Source: Muribaculaceae bacterium (lineage in GTDB: Bacteria > Bacteroidota > Bacteroidia > Bacteroidales > Muribaculaceae). From it: a stretch of 41,519 nucleotides of DNA. Under the pieces are notes generated by a model that had not been told where the DNA came from, ran no database searches, and saw only the letters and a program-made list of their open reading frames with translations. The stretch is taken from NCBI GenBank assembly GCA_029060725.1, contig JAIDTL010000160.1:1-41519 (forward strand), in the 5' to 3' direction. The translations under genes and the position numbers were made by a program. Position 1 is the first letter of the stretch. The number at the start of each line of letters is the position of its first letter. Shown here in pieces: positions 1-8,005 of this stretch.

Positions 1-2942
1 GGTTCCGGCTTTTCTTCCTTCGGCTCTGCCTTGACAGATGAACGACCGTCGGGGACAAAGAAACCTTCGGTCTTTTCGATTGTAGGTGCTTCATCTGCAT
101 CCTCACTGCTTTGGCGTAACTTCGCCTCCGCCTCCAACTGAGCATGGGCGATGTTCATCATCGCCTCATAGAAACCGTTGATGGGCGGATTGTCCTCCCA
201 GTTGAGGGAACCGTATAGCTCCAGCTCCTTTTTGGACAGCTTACGAAATCTGGTAGGCTCGACCTTTACCTCCTGCTTTGGCTTCGGCTTGGGTGGCGCG
301 GTCTGCTGCTGTCTCGGCTGGGTACGTTGGCGCGGTGCTTTCTCGATGGGTTCAAGCTCACCGAACAGATTGTAGGTGTATAGACGTGGGTCGGGATTGT
401 TGGAGTAATCCGGCATACCGCTTGTGTCTATCTCCTCATCCTTCGGCGATTGGTCTTCTTCCGGAATCTCAGGAGTAAGATTTTCAACAGGATTTTCTTG
501 TTTAGTCTCCGGTTTTACATCTGGTTGAGGTTCCGGCTCTGTTGATGAAGCAGGTTTCATGTGATTATCGGACTTAACAGCATCTTGGGTTTTCTGTCCG
601 GGTGAAACCATCTCGACGACTTTCATCTGCTGGTGTAGATCATCTGTCCAATCACAGAGAGCAGTGCGTTTACCCGCATTCACGAGCTTGGGCAGATAAG
701 TGTCAAGGGCATGTTTGGGAAAACCTGCAAGTTCAATTGCTCCGGCTTTCCCATTCATTCGTCTGACGAGGGTTATGTCCAGAATATCGGAAATCTCAAT
801 CGCGTCGTTGCCAAATGTTTCATAGAAATCGCCTACTTTGAAAAGAAGCAGTGCATCGGGATGTTCTTTCTTCAGTTCCTCATATTGCTTCATCAGCGGA
901 GTCTGGACAATACCAGAAGCATTGCGTGTCTTTGCAGGAGCTTCCTTATTATCTTCTTTCTTTGGTTTCTCCTTCTTAGAATCGTCAGAAGAGTTAGCTT
1001 CAACCGACTTCCTTGTCGTACGTGTTTTCTTTTCCTTGGTGGTCTTCTGTTTTGGGTCTTCCAATTGTTCGCAGATTGCGACACGCTGACCTGCCCGGAC
1101 AAGCTTGGGCAGATATGTGTCAAGTGCGTTTTGGGGAAATCCCGCCAGTTCTATCCGACTGTCAACGCCACTTTGCCGACGTGTCAGGGTGATACCCAGA
1201 ATCTCAGATGCTTTAACTGCGTCCTTACCAAAACATTCATAGAAGTCTCCCACACGGAACAGCAGTACAGCATCAGGATGTTTCTTCTTCAGATCCTGAT
1301 ACTGTTTCAAAATAGGACCATTCTTCAGGTCTATTTTTGGAGGAAGAGTTTTGCCGTTTTCTGACTCAGTAGTCTGCTTCTGTGCGATACGATTGAATAC
1401 GCCTTCAAGATTCCATATTTCTGACCTCACTGTCCCACGCTGAACCAACCTTCCATAGGGATCCTCGTCATAATATGGCTCGTCAGCGCCCCAGTCCATA
1501 AATGCGCCGTCAAGGTGTCTGCATATTTCCCTTGTGACAATATCCTGAATATTGTTGGTGTTAGCCACTACTTCTCCCGCATCCCTTGCCGTCGTAAGCG
1601 TGAACCTATTAAGAGTTCTGGGAGAGAACACCTCGATCCTATCCCTATCTATCTCCACGTCATAGTCTCCATAGCGATCAACATGAACGGTCAGTTTTTC
1701 AACAGGGTCTTCCTTTACGGATGAAGTAATTGTATCTACTGGCTTGATCGAATCGGACTTCTGATATTTGATTGCGTTTGATTCATAAAGATTCTTATCG
1801 AGACGTATACGCAACCACTCGTTAAGTGCATCTCGTAGCTCATGGGCGATTCCATTGACACCATCCTTATGAGTATAGTTAATCGCAGGTTTACCATACT
1901 GATCTGTACCGACCTTCGCATCGGTACAAATCACGTTCTGCGGAAACGCCTGAAAGAACTTGTTACCCGACACTTTTGTCTGACGATCTACAACCGACTG
2001 TATGAAAAATTCCTCTTCCTCCGACAATACTTTTTTCCCTGAATGTTTTTGAAGTATAATCAAATCACTTCCAACATCAGTCCCTGCATTTTCTGAGAAA
2101 GTATTATTTGGAAGTCGAATAGCCGTAACCAGATCAGCACGTTTCATCAACTCCATTCTTATAAATGGAGAAGCGGAGTTCATAACACCCTGAGAGGCTA
2201 TAAAGGCTACCAGTCCTCCCTCACGCACTTGGTCGAGAGCTTTGAGAAAGAAATAATTGTGGATAGCCTTTGTCGCCTGTCGGTATGCAATCTCCTTGCT
2301 CGTGGCATACTTGGGGTCAGCCACTGCAAAATCTCCAAAAGGAATGTTTGAGCAGGCTACGTCGAAATATCCATTGAAATCGTCGTCAATTTTCTCAAAG
2401 CCTGTTATTTCTGTAGTAATAGATGGGTGCAACGCCTTCAATATCTTACCGGTCAAAATATCTTTCTCAAAAGCCAATGCCTCTGTACCGGGATAGTTTT
2501 CGTTTTTAAGGAAAGAGTCAATGAAGGCACCTTGACCCGCTGATGGCTCAAGAAATCTCCTTATCTCAACACCATTCCTTTTCAATGAGTCAGCGATGGC
2601 ATCAACAATAGGAGCCGGAGTATAGAACGCTGAAAGAACAGACGTTTTCAGAGAGTCCATATACTGTGCAAACTCCCTTTCATCCTTAGAGTAGTCATGA
2701 ATGAGTTGGCGTAATTCTACCGTTGGGACAAAAAGATCAATGTCTGATTTGCTCCACTTTGCGGCATCGGCAAGCTCGTTGGCATCGTTGAGAATACATT
2801 TCAGCCCTCCGAAACCAGCGTATTTCCGCAAAATCTCACGTTCCTCAGCAGTATGAGCCGTTCGCTTCTCAACACCGAGACGAAGGACGAGCCTTATAGC
2901 CTCGATGTTATCACGCATGGTCTGAAGACGGTTATAAGCCAT
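1..2942 (-). CDS. Large N6-adenine DNA methylase with two MutS domain I-like repeats (3' end beyond window)
   Basis: The reading frame is open on the minus strand from an ATG at 2942 to the left edge, so at least 980 residues are present and the C-terminus is missing. Near residues 132-140 it reads EPSAGQGAF (SAM-binding motif I), and near 198-205 SNIPFGDF, a variant of the NPPF catalytic motif of adenine methylases. Around residues 540-630 and again 683-765 there are two copies of a MutS domain I-like segment ([41 protein letters not shown], then RVAICE in one and RTALCD in the other). A Pro/Glu/Lys-rich linker follows. The start overlaps the DUF1896 stop by 11 bases, indicating translational coupling. 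Such giant methylase/helicase-like proteins are typical of Bacteroidetes conjugative elements. I infer protection of transferred DNA, but this is unproven. Confidence 0.85.
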   Translation of the reverse strand, partial: MAYNRLQTMRDNIEAIRLVLRLGVEKRTAHTAEEREILRKYAGFGGLKCILNDANELADAAKWSKSDIDLFVPTVELRQLIHDYSKDEREFAQYMDSLKTSVLSAFYTPAPIVDAIADSLKRNGVEIRRFLEPSAGQGAFIDSFLKNENYPGTEALAFEKDILTGKILKALHPSITTEITGFEKIDDDFNGYFDVACSNIPFGDFAVADPKYATSKEIAYRQATKAIHNYFFLKALDQVREGGLVAFIASQGVMNSASPFIRMELMKRADLVTAIRLPNNTFSENAGTDVGSDLIILQKHSGKKVLSEEEEFFIQSVVDRQTKVSGNKFFQAFPQNVICTDAKVGTDQYGKPAINYTHKDGVNGIAHELRDALNEWLRIRLDKNLYESNAIKYQKSDSIKPVDTITSSVKEDPVEKLTVHVDRYGDYDVEIDRDRIEVFSPRTLNRFTLTTARDAGEVVANTNNIQDIVTREICRHLDGAFMDWGADEPYYDEDPYGRLVQRGTVRSEIWNLEGVFNRIAQKQTTESENGKTLPPKIDLKNGPILKQYQDLKKKHPDAVLLFRVGDFYECFGKDAVKASEILGITLTRRQSGVDSRIELAGFPQNALDTYLPKLVRAGQRVAICEQLEDPKQKTTKEKKTRTTRKSVEANSSDDSKKEKPKKEDNKEAPAKTRNASGIVQTPLMKQYEELKKEHPDALLLFKVGDFYETFGNDAIEISDILDITLVRRMNGKAGAIELAGFPKHALDTYLPKLVNAGKRTALCDWTDDLHQQMKVVEMVSPGQKTQDAVKSDNHMKPASSTEPEPQPDVKPETKQENPVENLTPEIPEEDQSPKDEEIDTSGMPDYSNNPDPRLYTYNLFGELEPIEKAPRQRTQPRQQQTAPPKPKPKQEVKVEPTRFRKLSKKELELYGSLNWEDNPPINGFYEAMMNIAHAQLEAEAKLRQSSEDADEAPTIEKTEGFFVPDGRSSVKAEPKEEKPE

Positions 2943-3378
2943 AGCCGTCCAGAATGTCGGTAATCAATCCAAGCAGTTCATCTAACATGGGCTGGTGAGT
3001 CTCCCTTCCGAGGAAGTCCCCATTAATGGCATAGTGGTCAAGGATGTGATGGATTCCTTTGACTGTAAGGAGATGAATAGTGAAGTCCACCCAGTATTCT
3101 TCGGGAAGTCTGGTCCAGAGACTTTCCTCCACTATATTATATAATATGTCGTAACGCGATACATAGAGTCCCGCGAGGAGTGTTCGCATGGCAAGTTCCT
3201 GTGCTATTATTACGGATTTCCCTTCAAGGCGGAGTGCTGTGAATTTCTCGTATGTCTCGTTTACACGGGTTTCGATGAACTTACTGTCAGTTGCCTGCGG
3301 AAAGAAATGGTCACGCAGATGTCCGAGGAGGTAAGTACGGTAATAGTCCGCCTCCTTCATTTCAATGTTCTGTCTCAT
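2932..3378 (-). CDS. DUF1896 family protein of conjugative elements
   Basis: This 148-residue protein begins [20 protein letters not shown]. The YYRxYLLxxLRDHFF opening and the later [20 protein letters not shown] segment match the DUF1896 family, found next to large methylase/helicase genes in Bacteroidetes ICEs. No catalytic motif is visible and the function is unknown. It lies directly upstream of the methylase and overlaps it by 11 bases, so the two form one transcription unit. Its 150-base leader contains a terminator-like hairpin, suggesting conditional expression of both genes. Confidence 0.8.
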   Translation of the reverse strand: MRQNIEMKEADYYRTYLLGHLRDHFFPQATDSKFIETRVNETYEKFTALRLEGKSVIIAQELAMRTLLAGLYVSRYDILYNIVEESLWTRLPEEYWVDFTIHLLTVKGIHHILDHYAINGDFLGRETHQPMLDELLGLITDILDGYGL

Positions 3379-3446
3379 TTGGATATGGGGATTTTAGTGG
3401 TCTCCCGGCGTCTCCCGACGTGTGATGGTGTGTGCTGATAGAAAAA

Positions 3447-3473
3447 GGACACCGGGTATCCCTCCCGATGTCC
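3447..3473 (-). terminator. Intrinsic-terminator-like hairpin in the DUF1896-methylase leader (possible attenuator)
   Basis: In minus-strand RNA the arms GGACATCGGG (3473-3464) and CCCGGTGTCC (3456-3447) pair over 10 positions with one G-U, around a 7-base loop. Five T residues follow (3446-3442). The hairpin lies between the -7 promoter element at 3530-3537 and the start codon at 3378. An outer 10-base inverted repeat (TTTAGTGGTC at 3393-3402 with GACCACTAAA at 3474-3483) encloses it and could compete with or stack on it. Attenuation is inference; the hairpin and T-run are seen directly. Confidence 0.6.
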
Positions 3474-3529
3474 GACCACTAAATCCACGTCAAAAAATGA
3501 AACAAAACATTATGACGTTGAATTCAGTG

Positions 3530-3537
3530 CAAAGATA
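3530..3537 (-). promoter_or_regulatory. Bacteroidetes -7 promoter element for DUF1896-methylase
   Basis: Minus-strand TATCTTTG fits the TAnnTTTG consensus. No good TTTG lies 19-21 bases upstream, so the -33 half is weak or replaced by an activator. Transcription would start near 3526, giving a leader of about 150 bases. Confidence 0.5.
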
Positions 3538-3602
3538 ATAAATCTTTCGGACACAGGAGGAATGTATTGGGTTAATATATGTGGTTTTCAGTTATTCTTC
3601 TC

Positions 3603-4724
3603 TTATTTTGTGATATTATGACGCTTCTTGCCTTTGCCACGACGGTATCTGACATCCGCACCAAGAGCCTCGATAACTCTCTTTACGATGAGGTTGTAGA
3701 GTAGTTCCTCGTCCCGGCTGAGGTCTGTGGGGTGCAGTCCGGAGGTGACGATACCCATACCGTTGTACTCGGATTCGCCCAGACGGAAGTTGTGTCGGTT
3801 GGAGGGTATGCAGCTCTTGATGCTCTTGCCCCACCTGACGTTATGGCGGAGGACTTTCAGATTCTCCTTCATCAGCCGGCATACACCGCCGGGGATGGTG
3901 TTCTGGAACGCAGCGGGATATGAGATGAGTTTTTTCGCATAGAGTCTGTATGCGGTCGATACAGTTTTCTTGTGGTCGAAGTCAAATTCTACGGCGGCTT
4001 CCACAAGGAGGGAGGAAAGGTTGAACAACGGTCTGGTCTCGATAACCTTGGTTACAGTGTTATCATCGCTTTCATATACTCCCAGGACTTGAGTCTCTAC
4101 GATTTCAGCGGTGATGTCGGCGACCTCTTCTGAGGATACTTCCTCAACAACAGTCGCACCTTTAAGGGGCAGCGAGGATTTTGACTCTCGGACGATACGG
4201 TTGAAGATGGATTCCTCCAGCCAGTTCTCGTATGCCTTGCGGTCTGCAGGCCCGTGCATCACTCCGTGGCGGATCGCTCCTTTCGTGAGCATCGGGAGCC
4301 ATGCGCGTCTTACCTCTACGGGAGTTGCGATGAAGTAGTAGAGGCTGAGGAAGTCGAGGTCTCCGTCGATGTCAGGATCCATAGCGTTGACAACTGTCCG
4401 GCTCATTTCCCAGAGTGCCTTGATTGTGGCGAGCTGGCGGCTGTCCTGTTCGCTCTTGTTGAATCCGAGCAGTTCATCATAGTTGCGCATGGCGAACTTG
4501 AAGTTGTGGGCGAACATGAGTCTTGCGCCCATAGAGGTGGACAGTACAAATCTCTCATCGAGTGAGAATGTGGCTTCGATAAGCGAGCCTCCGGTCCAAG
4601 TCACGGCGTAGCCGTTACCTACATAGTAGCCGTCGCATTTGTTGTTCGCTCCGATGGCTTTGGCGATGGTATCTGCGGTCAGCTGATGTGCAGCCACTAC
4701 AGTTATGAGGTTCTTCTGTTTCAT
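3603..4724 (-). CDS. Degenerate type IA topoisomerase-like protein
   Basis: The 373-residue protein resembles topoisomerase III in outline: an N-terminal Toprim-like segment (residues 9-50, DTIAKAIGANNKCDGYYVGN then GYAVTWTGGSLIE), an acidic loop DPDIDGD at 116-122 where TopB has DxDREGE, and a C-terminal segment at 233-270 ending KKLISYP, aligning with the catalytic KKLITYPRTDS region. The metal-binding Glu of the AEKP motif is AAHQ here, the RTDS after Tyr269 is lost, and the length is roughly half that of TopB. It is probably catalytically inactive or altered. It belongs to the ICE gene block, 115 bases downstream of the DUF3945 gene. The family call is by motif pattern only. Confidence 0.6.
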   Translation of the reverse strand: MKQKNLITVVAAHQLTADTIAKAIGANNKCDGYYVGNGYAVTWTGGSLIEATFSLDERFVLSTSMGARLMFAHNFKFAMRNYDELLGFNKSEQDSRQLATIKALWEMSRTVVNAMDPDIDGDLDFLSLYYFIATPVEVRRAWLPMLTKGAIRHGVMHGPADRKAYENWLEESIFNRIVRESKSSLPLKGATVVEEVSSEEVADITAEIVETQVLGVYESDDNTVTKVIETRPLFNLSSLLVEAAVEFDFDHKKTVSTAYRLYAKKLISYPAAFQNTIPGGVCRLMKENLKVLRHNVRWGKSIKSCIPSNRHNFRLGESEYNGMGIVTSGLHPTDLSRDEELLYNLIVKRVIEALGADVRYRRGKGKKRHNITK

Positions 4725-4839
4725 TTTATGACAGTTTTTAGGGTTGATAATTATTTTTTGGATTAAGTGGTCTTTTTGTTGAATAGCTTTCGGGAGTTCC
4801 GGACCTCCCGGCGGCTGTTCTATTTTTTAAGTGTGGATA

Positions 4840-6324
4840 TTACATTTTGGGTCCTTTCGGCTTACGCTGCTGCTTCTCCTGTGCCTCGTTCTTCGGAGCG
4901 GTCTGATATTTCTGGAGAGGTTCGGCGACATACTTTGTCGCCTCGTTTGTCAGACCGTCGTTATTGACAGCTTTCTGTGTGCGACTCTCCTCGGCTACCT
5001 TGACACGTGGATCTGTGAACGAAGTGACAGGACGTTGTTTCTCCGGATTAAACTGGAGATAGATGGTGCAGGGCTGTCCCTTCTTGTCAATCATGTTAGT
5101 CATTTCTACGACCTTCCCGGCTACATAATCAGCCTGCTGTTGGGGAGTCATGGGAACTTTCGCCCATTTACTGATTGGCTTTATCTTCCCGTCATTGGTT
5201 ATCCAAGAGTTTTTCTCCTGTCCCTGATTTTGAGATTCCCCCTGTTGTTGGTTTTGCTCTTGTGACATCCGTCTTGCTCCACCGGGAACAAACTCCACAC
5301 CTTTACGGTCTGCCGATACCTGTAGGACCACATTGTATGTCTTACCGGTCTTATCGGAAATCTGCATAGGGGGCAGAGCTTTTCCTTCTTTAAGTTGCAT
5401 GACTTCTGCCATCGTAAGTTTCGTAGTCCCGATTGTGTCCTTGATGAACACTGATTTAACCGGAACAGAGACTATCTCATTTGTAAGGCGATCAATACTA
5501 ACATAGGAAGGAACTTTCTCTCCCGTTGCCTTATCAGTCAGTTCAACCACCTTCCCGAGATTCCCTGTCTCTTTCAGAGCTGCCTTATCCTCCTTTGTGA
5601 ACTTGTAGCCTTCAAATTCCTGGTCGAGCTTAGGCTCCTTGTGGATGAAGTGTGGTACCAATTTGATGTTGCCATCAGCATCCTTATTGAATGAAAGACG
5701 TGCATCAATAGGGAACTTCTCACCTCCGAACGTTGGGGTAACGGTTACCAACTTTGACTTGCGGTTGTACAGCATCTCCTTCAGGTCTCCGCTCTTTTCG
5801 AGTTCAGCGCGGTCTATGCCCCATTTCTCTTTGAGGCTGTCCCAGTTGATCTTGCTCTCGTCGATTGCGGTGTGCTTGACTTCCTTCTGTTCGTTCTCTC
5901 CGGTCGGAGACTGTGTTTCCGCCGGAGCGGTCTGCTGAGCTGTATCGGTCTTTTGTTGCGGTGCTTCCTCCTGCTTTTGTGCCGTCAGTGGAACTTCAAC
6001 TTTTGAATTCTTCAGGAAAGCGGCATATTTGTCCGGCTCTTTCAGAAAGTCATCCAATGCACGGCCCAAGCTGTCAAATTTGTCTGCCTGCACTTTGAAG
6101 AATCCGAAGGTTGAGGGATTCTTACATTGTCGGACAAAGTTTGAGAGGAATGCTTCAATCGGATTCTGACCTTTAGAGAATTTAATGAGGTCTGAGAGTT
6201 TCGCCGATTTCACATCGGACATCTTGGGTGTGCCGTCTTTGTTTAGTCCGGTCACTGCGCCTACCTTGCCGGTCTCGTTGTTCCGGGCGATAAGCACTTC
6301 TTCTTGATTCAGGTCTTGTGCCAT
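4840..6324 (-). CDS. DUF4099/DUF3945 domain protein of conjugative element
   Basis: The 494-residue protein starts MAQDLNQEEVLIARNNETGK. Residues 159-265 (INWDSLKEKWGIDRAELEKS onward, with YNRKSKLVTV and GYKFTKEDKAALKETGNLG) match DUF4099. Residues 270-350 (KVPSYVSIDRLTNEIVSVPV, then LQVSADRKGVEF) match DUF3945, and residues 380-445 look like a second diverged DUF3945 copy. Gln-rich linkers occupy 113-145 and 352-372. These proteins accompany topoisomerase genes in Bacteroidetes ICEs; their biochemical role is not established. It sits between the HTH regulator and the topoisomerase-like gene, consistent with one ICE operon. Confidence 0.8.
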   Translation of the reverse strand: MAQDLNQEEVLIARNNETGKVGAVTGLNKDGTPKMSDVKSAKLSDLIKFSKGQNPIEAFLSNFVRQCKNPSTFGFFKVQADKFDSLGRALDDFLKEPDKYAAFLKNSKVEVPLTAQKQEEAPQQKTDTAQQTAPAETQSPTGENEQKEVKHTAIDESKINWDSLKEKWGIDRAELEKSGDLKEMLYNRKSKLVTVTPTFGGEKFPIDARLSFNKDADGNIKLVPHFIHKEPKLDQEFEGYKFTKEDKAALKETGNLGKVVELTDKATGEKVPSYVSIDRLTNEIVSVPVKSVFIKDTIGTTKLTMAEVMQLKEGKALPPMQISDKTGKTYNVVLQVSADRKGVEFVPGGARRMSQEQNQQQGESQNQGQEKNSWITNDGKIKPISKWAKVPMTPQQQADYVAGKVVEMTNMIDKKGQPCTIYLQFNPEKQRPVTSFTDPRVKVAEESRTQKAVNNDGLTNEATKYVAEPLQKYQTAPKNEAQEKQQRKPKGPKM

Positions 6325-6399
6325 AAATTAAAAATGTTTTAAGGGATTAGAAACTTGTGCCGTTGCCGACACGATAACTATTATATTGGTAAGTGTGTG

Positions 6400-6729
6400 T
6401 CATGCTCTTTCGCTTGCGAACAGCTCTATTATATCTGCCTTGCGATATCGTATCATACAGTTCTTTCCGGAGCCACTTCTTGTGTATGCTATCCTGCCTT
6501 CCTTTCGGTGGTTGTACATGGTACGTCTTGATACATGGTATCTGTCGCATACCTGTGTCTCAGTCCATGTATCCTCTTCAGGATCAAGAATCCCGAATCC
6601 TTGAAAGGCATCCATCACTGTCTTGGCCACTACTTCGATCTTTGTGTCCACTCCCTGCTTCATGGCGATCATCTCTGCCTTGAGTTCATTGAGCATCTGG
6701 CTCAGTATCCTGAATTCTGTCGATGTCAT
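6400..6729 (-). CDS. Helix-turn-helix (excisionase-like) regulator
   Basis: This 109-residue protein has an N-terminal amphipathic helical stretch (residues 5-45) followed by a MerR/excisionase-like HTH: WTETQVCDRYHVSRRTMYNH, then a wing with IRYRKADIIELF. This layout is common for small ICE regulators and directionality factors. Its ATG overlaps the stop of a 38-codon upstream ORF in an ATGA arrangement, so expression is probably coupled. It lies 75 bases upstream of the DUF4099/3945 gene on the same strand. Role in control of excision or transfer is inferred from family and context. Confidence 0.75.
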   Translation of the reverse strand: MTSTEFRILSQMLNELKAEMIAMKQGVDTKIEVVAKTVMDAFQGFGILDPEEDTWTETQVCDRYHVSRRTMYNHRKEGRIAYTRSGSGKNCMIRYRKADIIELFASERA

Positions 6730-6842
6730 ACCAATGTGTCTTTAGAGAGGTTAAACTTAGTGGATTTCTCACGGATTGCAATGCCTGTATGGATATTGCC
6801 AGACCTTAATGCGTTTGGATATGTCAGCGTTTGTGTTTTCAT
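6726..6842 (-). CDS. Small 38-residue protein overlapping the HTH regulator
   Basis: An ATG at 6842 opens a 38-codon frame (MKTQTLTYPNALRSGNIHTG ...) ending in a TGA at 6728-6726 that overlaps the next gene's ATG by four bases. The overlap, shared strand and A-rich upstream stretch support translation as a coupled leader or small protein. No family is recognised. Confidence 0.5.
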   Translation of the reverse strand: MKTQTLTYPNALRSGNIHTGIAIREKSTKFNLSKDTLV

Positions 6843-7510
6843 TTTCTTTTTAGATTAAGTTTTTGTTTACGCTGCAAAGTTCGCTATTTCGCAAAAGGTA
6901 ACTTAGGAACTTCCTCAGGTAGTTCCCTGTTTTTTTAAGATTCATTAAGATTTGAAGATATGAGGATAGTAGTCTCTAAAAGAGCGTATAATCCCTGCTA
7001 CCAATCTTTTAAGCGGATTGGATACCTCAAAAAATAATTTTCTAAAAAATTAGGGATAATGACACATACAGAAAATGAGGAACATTAATCACGAACTATT
7101 ACATCCTAGGGTAACCATCAGGGAAATATGTATTCCCTTCATTGGAGCTCCGCATTTAGAACGATAAACCTGTCGGCTGATTTCAACGTTCAAATCGGAC
7201 CTTCAAGGATATTTCCATTCTCGCTGTCTGCGTCGGTTTTACTTAAAAACAACCGATGTATAGGTCTTTGTTTACTACAATTTTCCATGTTGGGAAATGT
7301 TGGGAAATATTGTGGAAAAGTTGGGAAAGAACTGATAATCAGCAATCCTTTTTGTAAATACTCTTGTTACACGTTCATAAAAGGAACACCTTATACCATA
7401 CAATCGGTACATGGTGTTTTACGACAAGACAAAGGTTGAAAAGCGAATAGTCCGGAATATCGCAGATAATCCTTTTTCTCAAAAAATCACCCACTAAACT
7501 CCACATTAAT
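6843..7510. other. Gene-free control region of the ICE edge
   Basis: No convincing gene lies in these 668 bases; a 103-codon plus-strand frame (7128-7439) has no recognisable protein character. The region separates the minus-strand ICE operon from the plus-strand HTH gene. It holds a weak minus-strand promoter-like CGAACTTTGC near 6870-6880 and phased TTGGGAAA repeats at 7288-7329. It is probably a regulatory or origin-like segment. Confidence 0.5.
7288..7329 (+). repeat. Phased TTGGGAAA direct repeats
   Basis: TGTTGGGAAA occurs twice back to back (7288-7297 and 7298-7307), followed by the variant TTGTGGAAAA (7310-7319) and TTGGGAAAG (7321-7329). The spacing is about 10-11 bases, so all copies fall on one face of the helix. 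They lie 180 bases upstream of the HTH gene at 7511 and resemble an operator or iteron cluster. Confidence 0.6.
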
Positions 7511-7810
7511 ATGAAAAAACAATCTACACCCCTCACAGATGGAGAGATGCTAAAGAGGATTCTCTCCATTGTTGAGACTCACTTCAAATCTCCTCCCCGA
7601 CAATCAAAGACATATGTGTACGACAACAAATCTTTAATGGCACTTCTAAACATCAAAGATAAGTACCTAAAGAAACTACGTGACAATGGCTATCTTGGCT
7701 ATTCAAGAGAAGGAGACAAGTATTGGTATACACAGGAAGATGTGGATAGATTCTTATCTCGGTTTCATTATATACCTTTTGCTAGTAACAAAGATCTTCC
7801 TATGCTTTAA
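7511..7810 (+). CDS. Helix-turn-helix DNA-binding protein (excisionase-like)
   Basis: The 99-residue protein has a basic, short HTH/winged-helix region: YDNKSLMALLNIKDKYLKKL, then DNGYLGYSREGDKYWYTQED and VDRFLSRF. This is the layout of the HTH_17/excisionase-type proteins found in pairs in Bacteroidetes mobile elements. It is transcribed away from the ICE operon and ends two bases before a strong terminator, so it is probably monocistronic. Its leader shares a CCCACTAAACTCC motif with two other ICE genes. Confidence 0.75.
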   Translation: MKKQSTPLTDGEMLKRILSIVETHFKSPPRQSKTYVYDNKSLMALLNIKDKYLKKLRDNGYLGYSREGDKYWYTQEDVDRFLSRFHYIPFASNKDLPML

Positions 7811-7811
7811 A

Positions 7812-7850
7812 AAAATCCAGTTATCTTCTGCTTTGAGATAACTGGATTTT
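7812..7850 (+). terminator. Rho-independent terminator after the HTH gene
   Basis: A perfect 15-base stem (AAAATCCAGTTATCT, 7812-7826, with its complement at 7836-7850) and a 9-base loop directly follow the stop codon. The A- and T-rich arm ends would allow termination from either direction. Confidence 0.9.
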
Positions 7851-8005
7851 ATTTGTATTCGACTCCGTTATAGAATTCTAACTTAGAATGATTCAACTTT
7901 GTATGAAATAATATAAACCAAATGTTTAGATGATAAATAGTATTTTAAAATTGTTATTATAAAATAAACAGAATCAGTTTAACAACATTAGCGATTTCAG
8001 AAACA

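Noticed and set aside
711-1364. Plus-strand frame of 217 codons at the left end
   Set aside because: It is antisense to the methylase, whose minus-strand frame shows clear MutS_I-like and linker motifs; the plus frame is Cys/Phe-rich with no protein character.
7128-7439. 103-codon plus-strand frame in the ICE control region
   Set aside because: No recognisable motif, and it runs straight through the TTGGGAAA repeat array; more likely chance.
7860-8005. Promoter for the ABC-3C operon (CAACTTTG at 7894)
   Set aside because: It deviates from TAnnTTTG at the first base and has no -33 partner 19-21 bases upstream; not strong enough to list.
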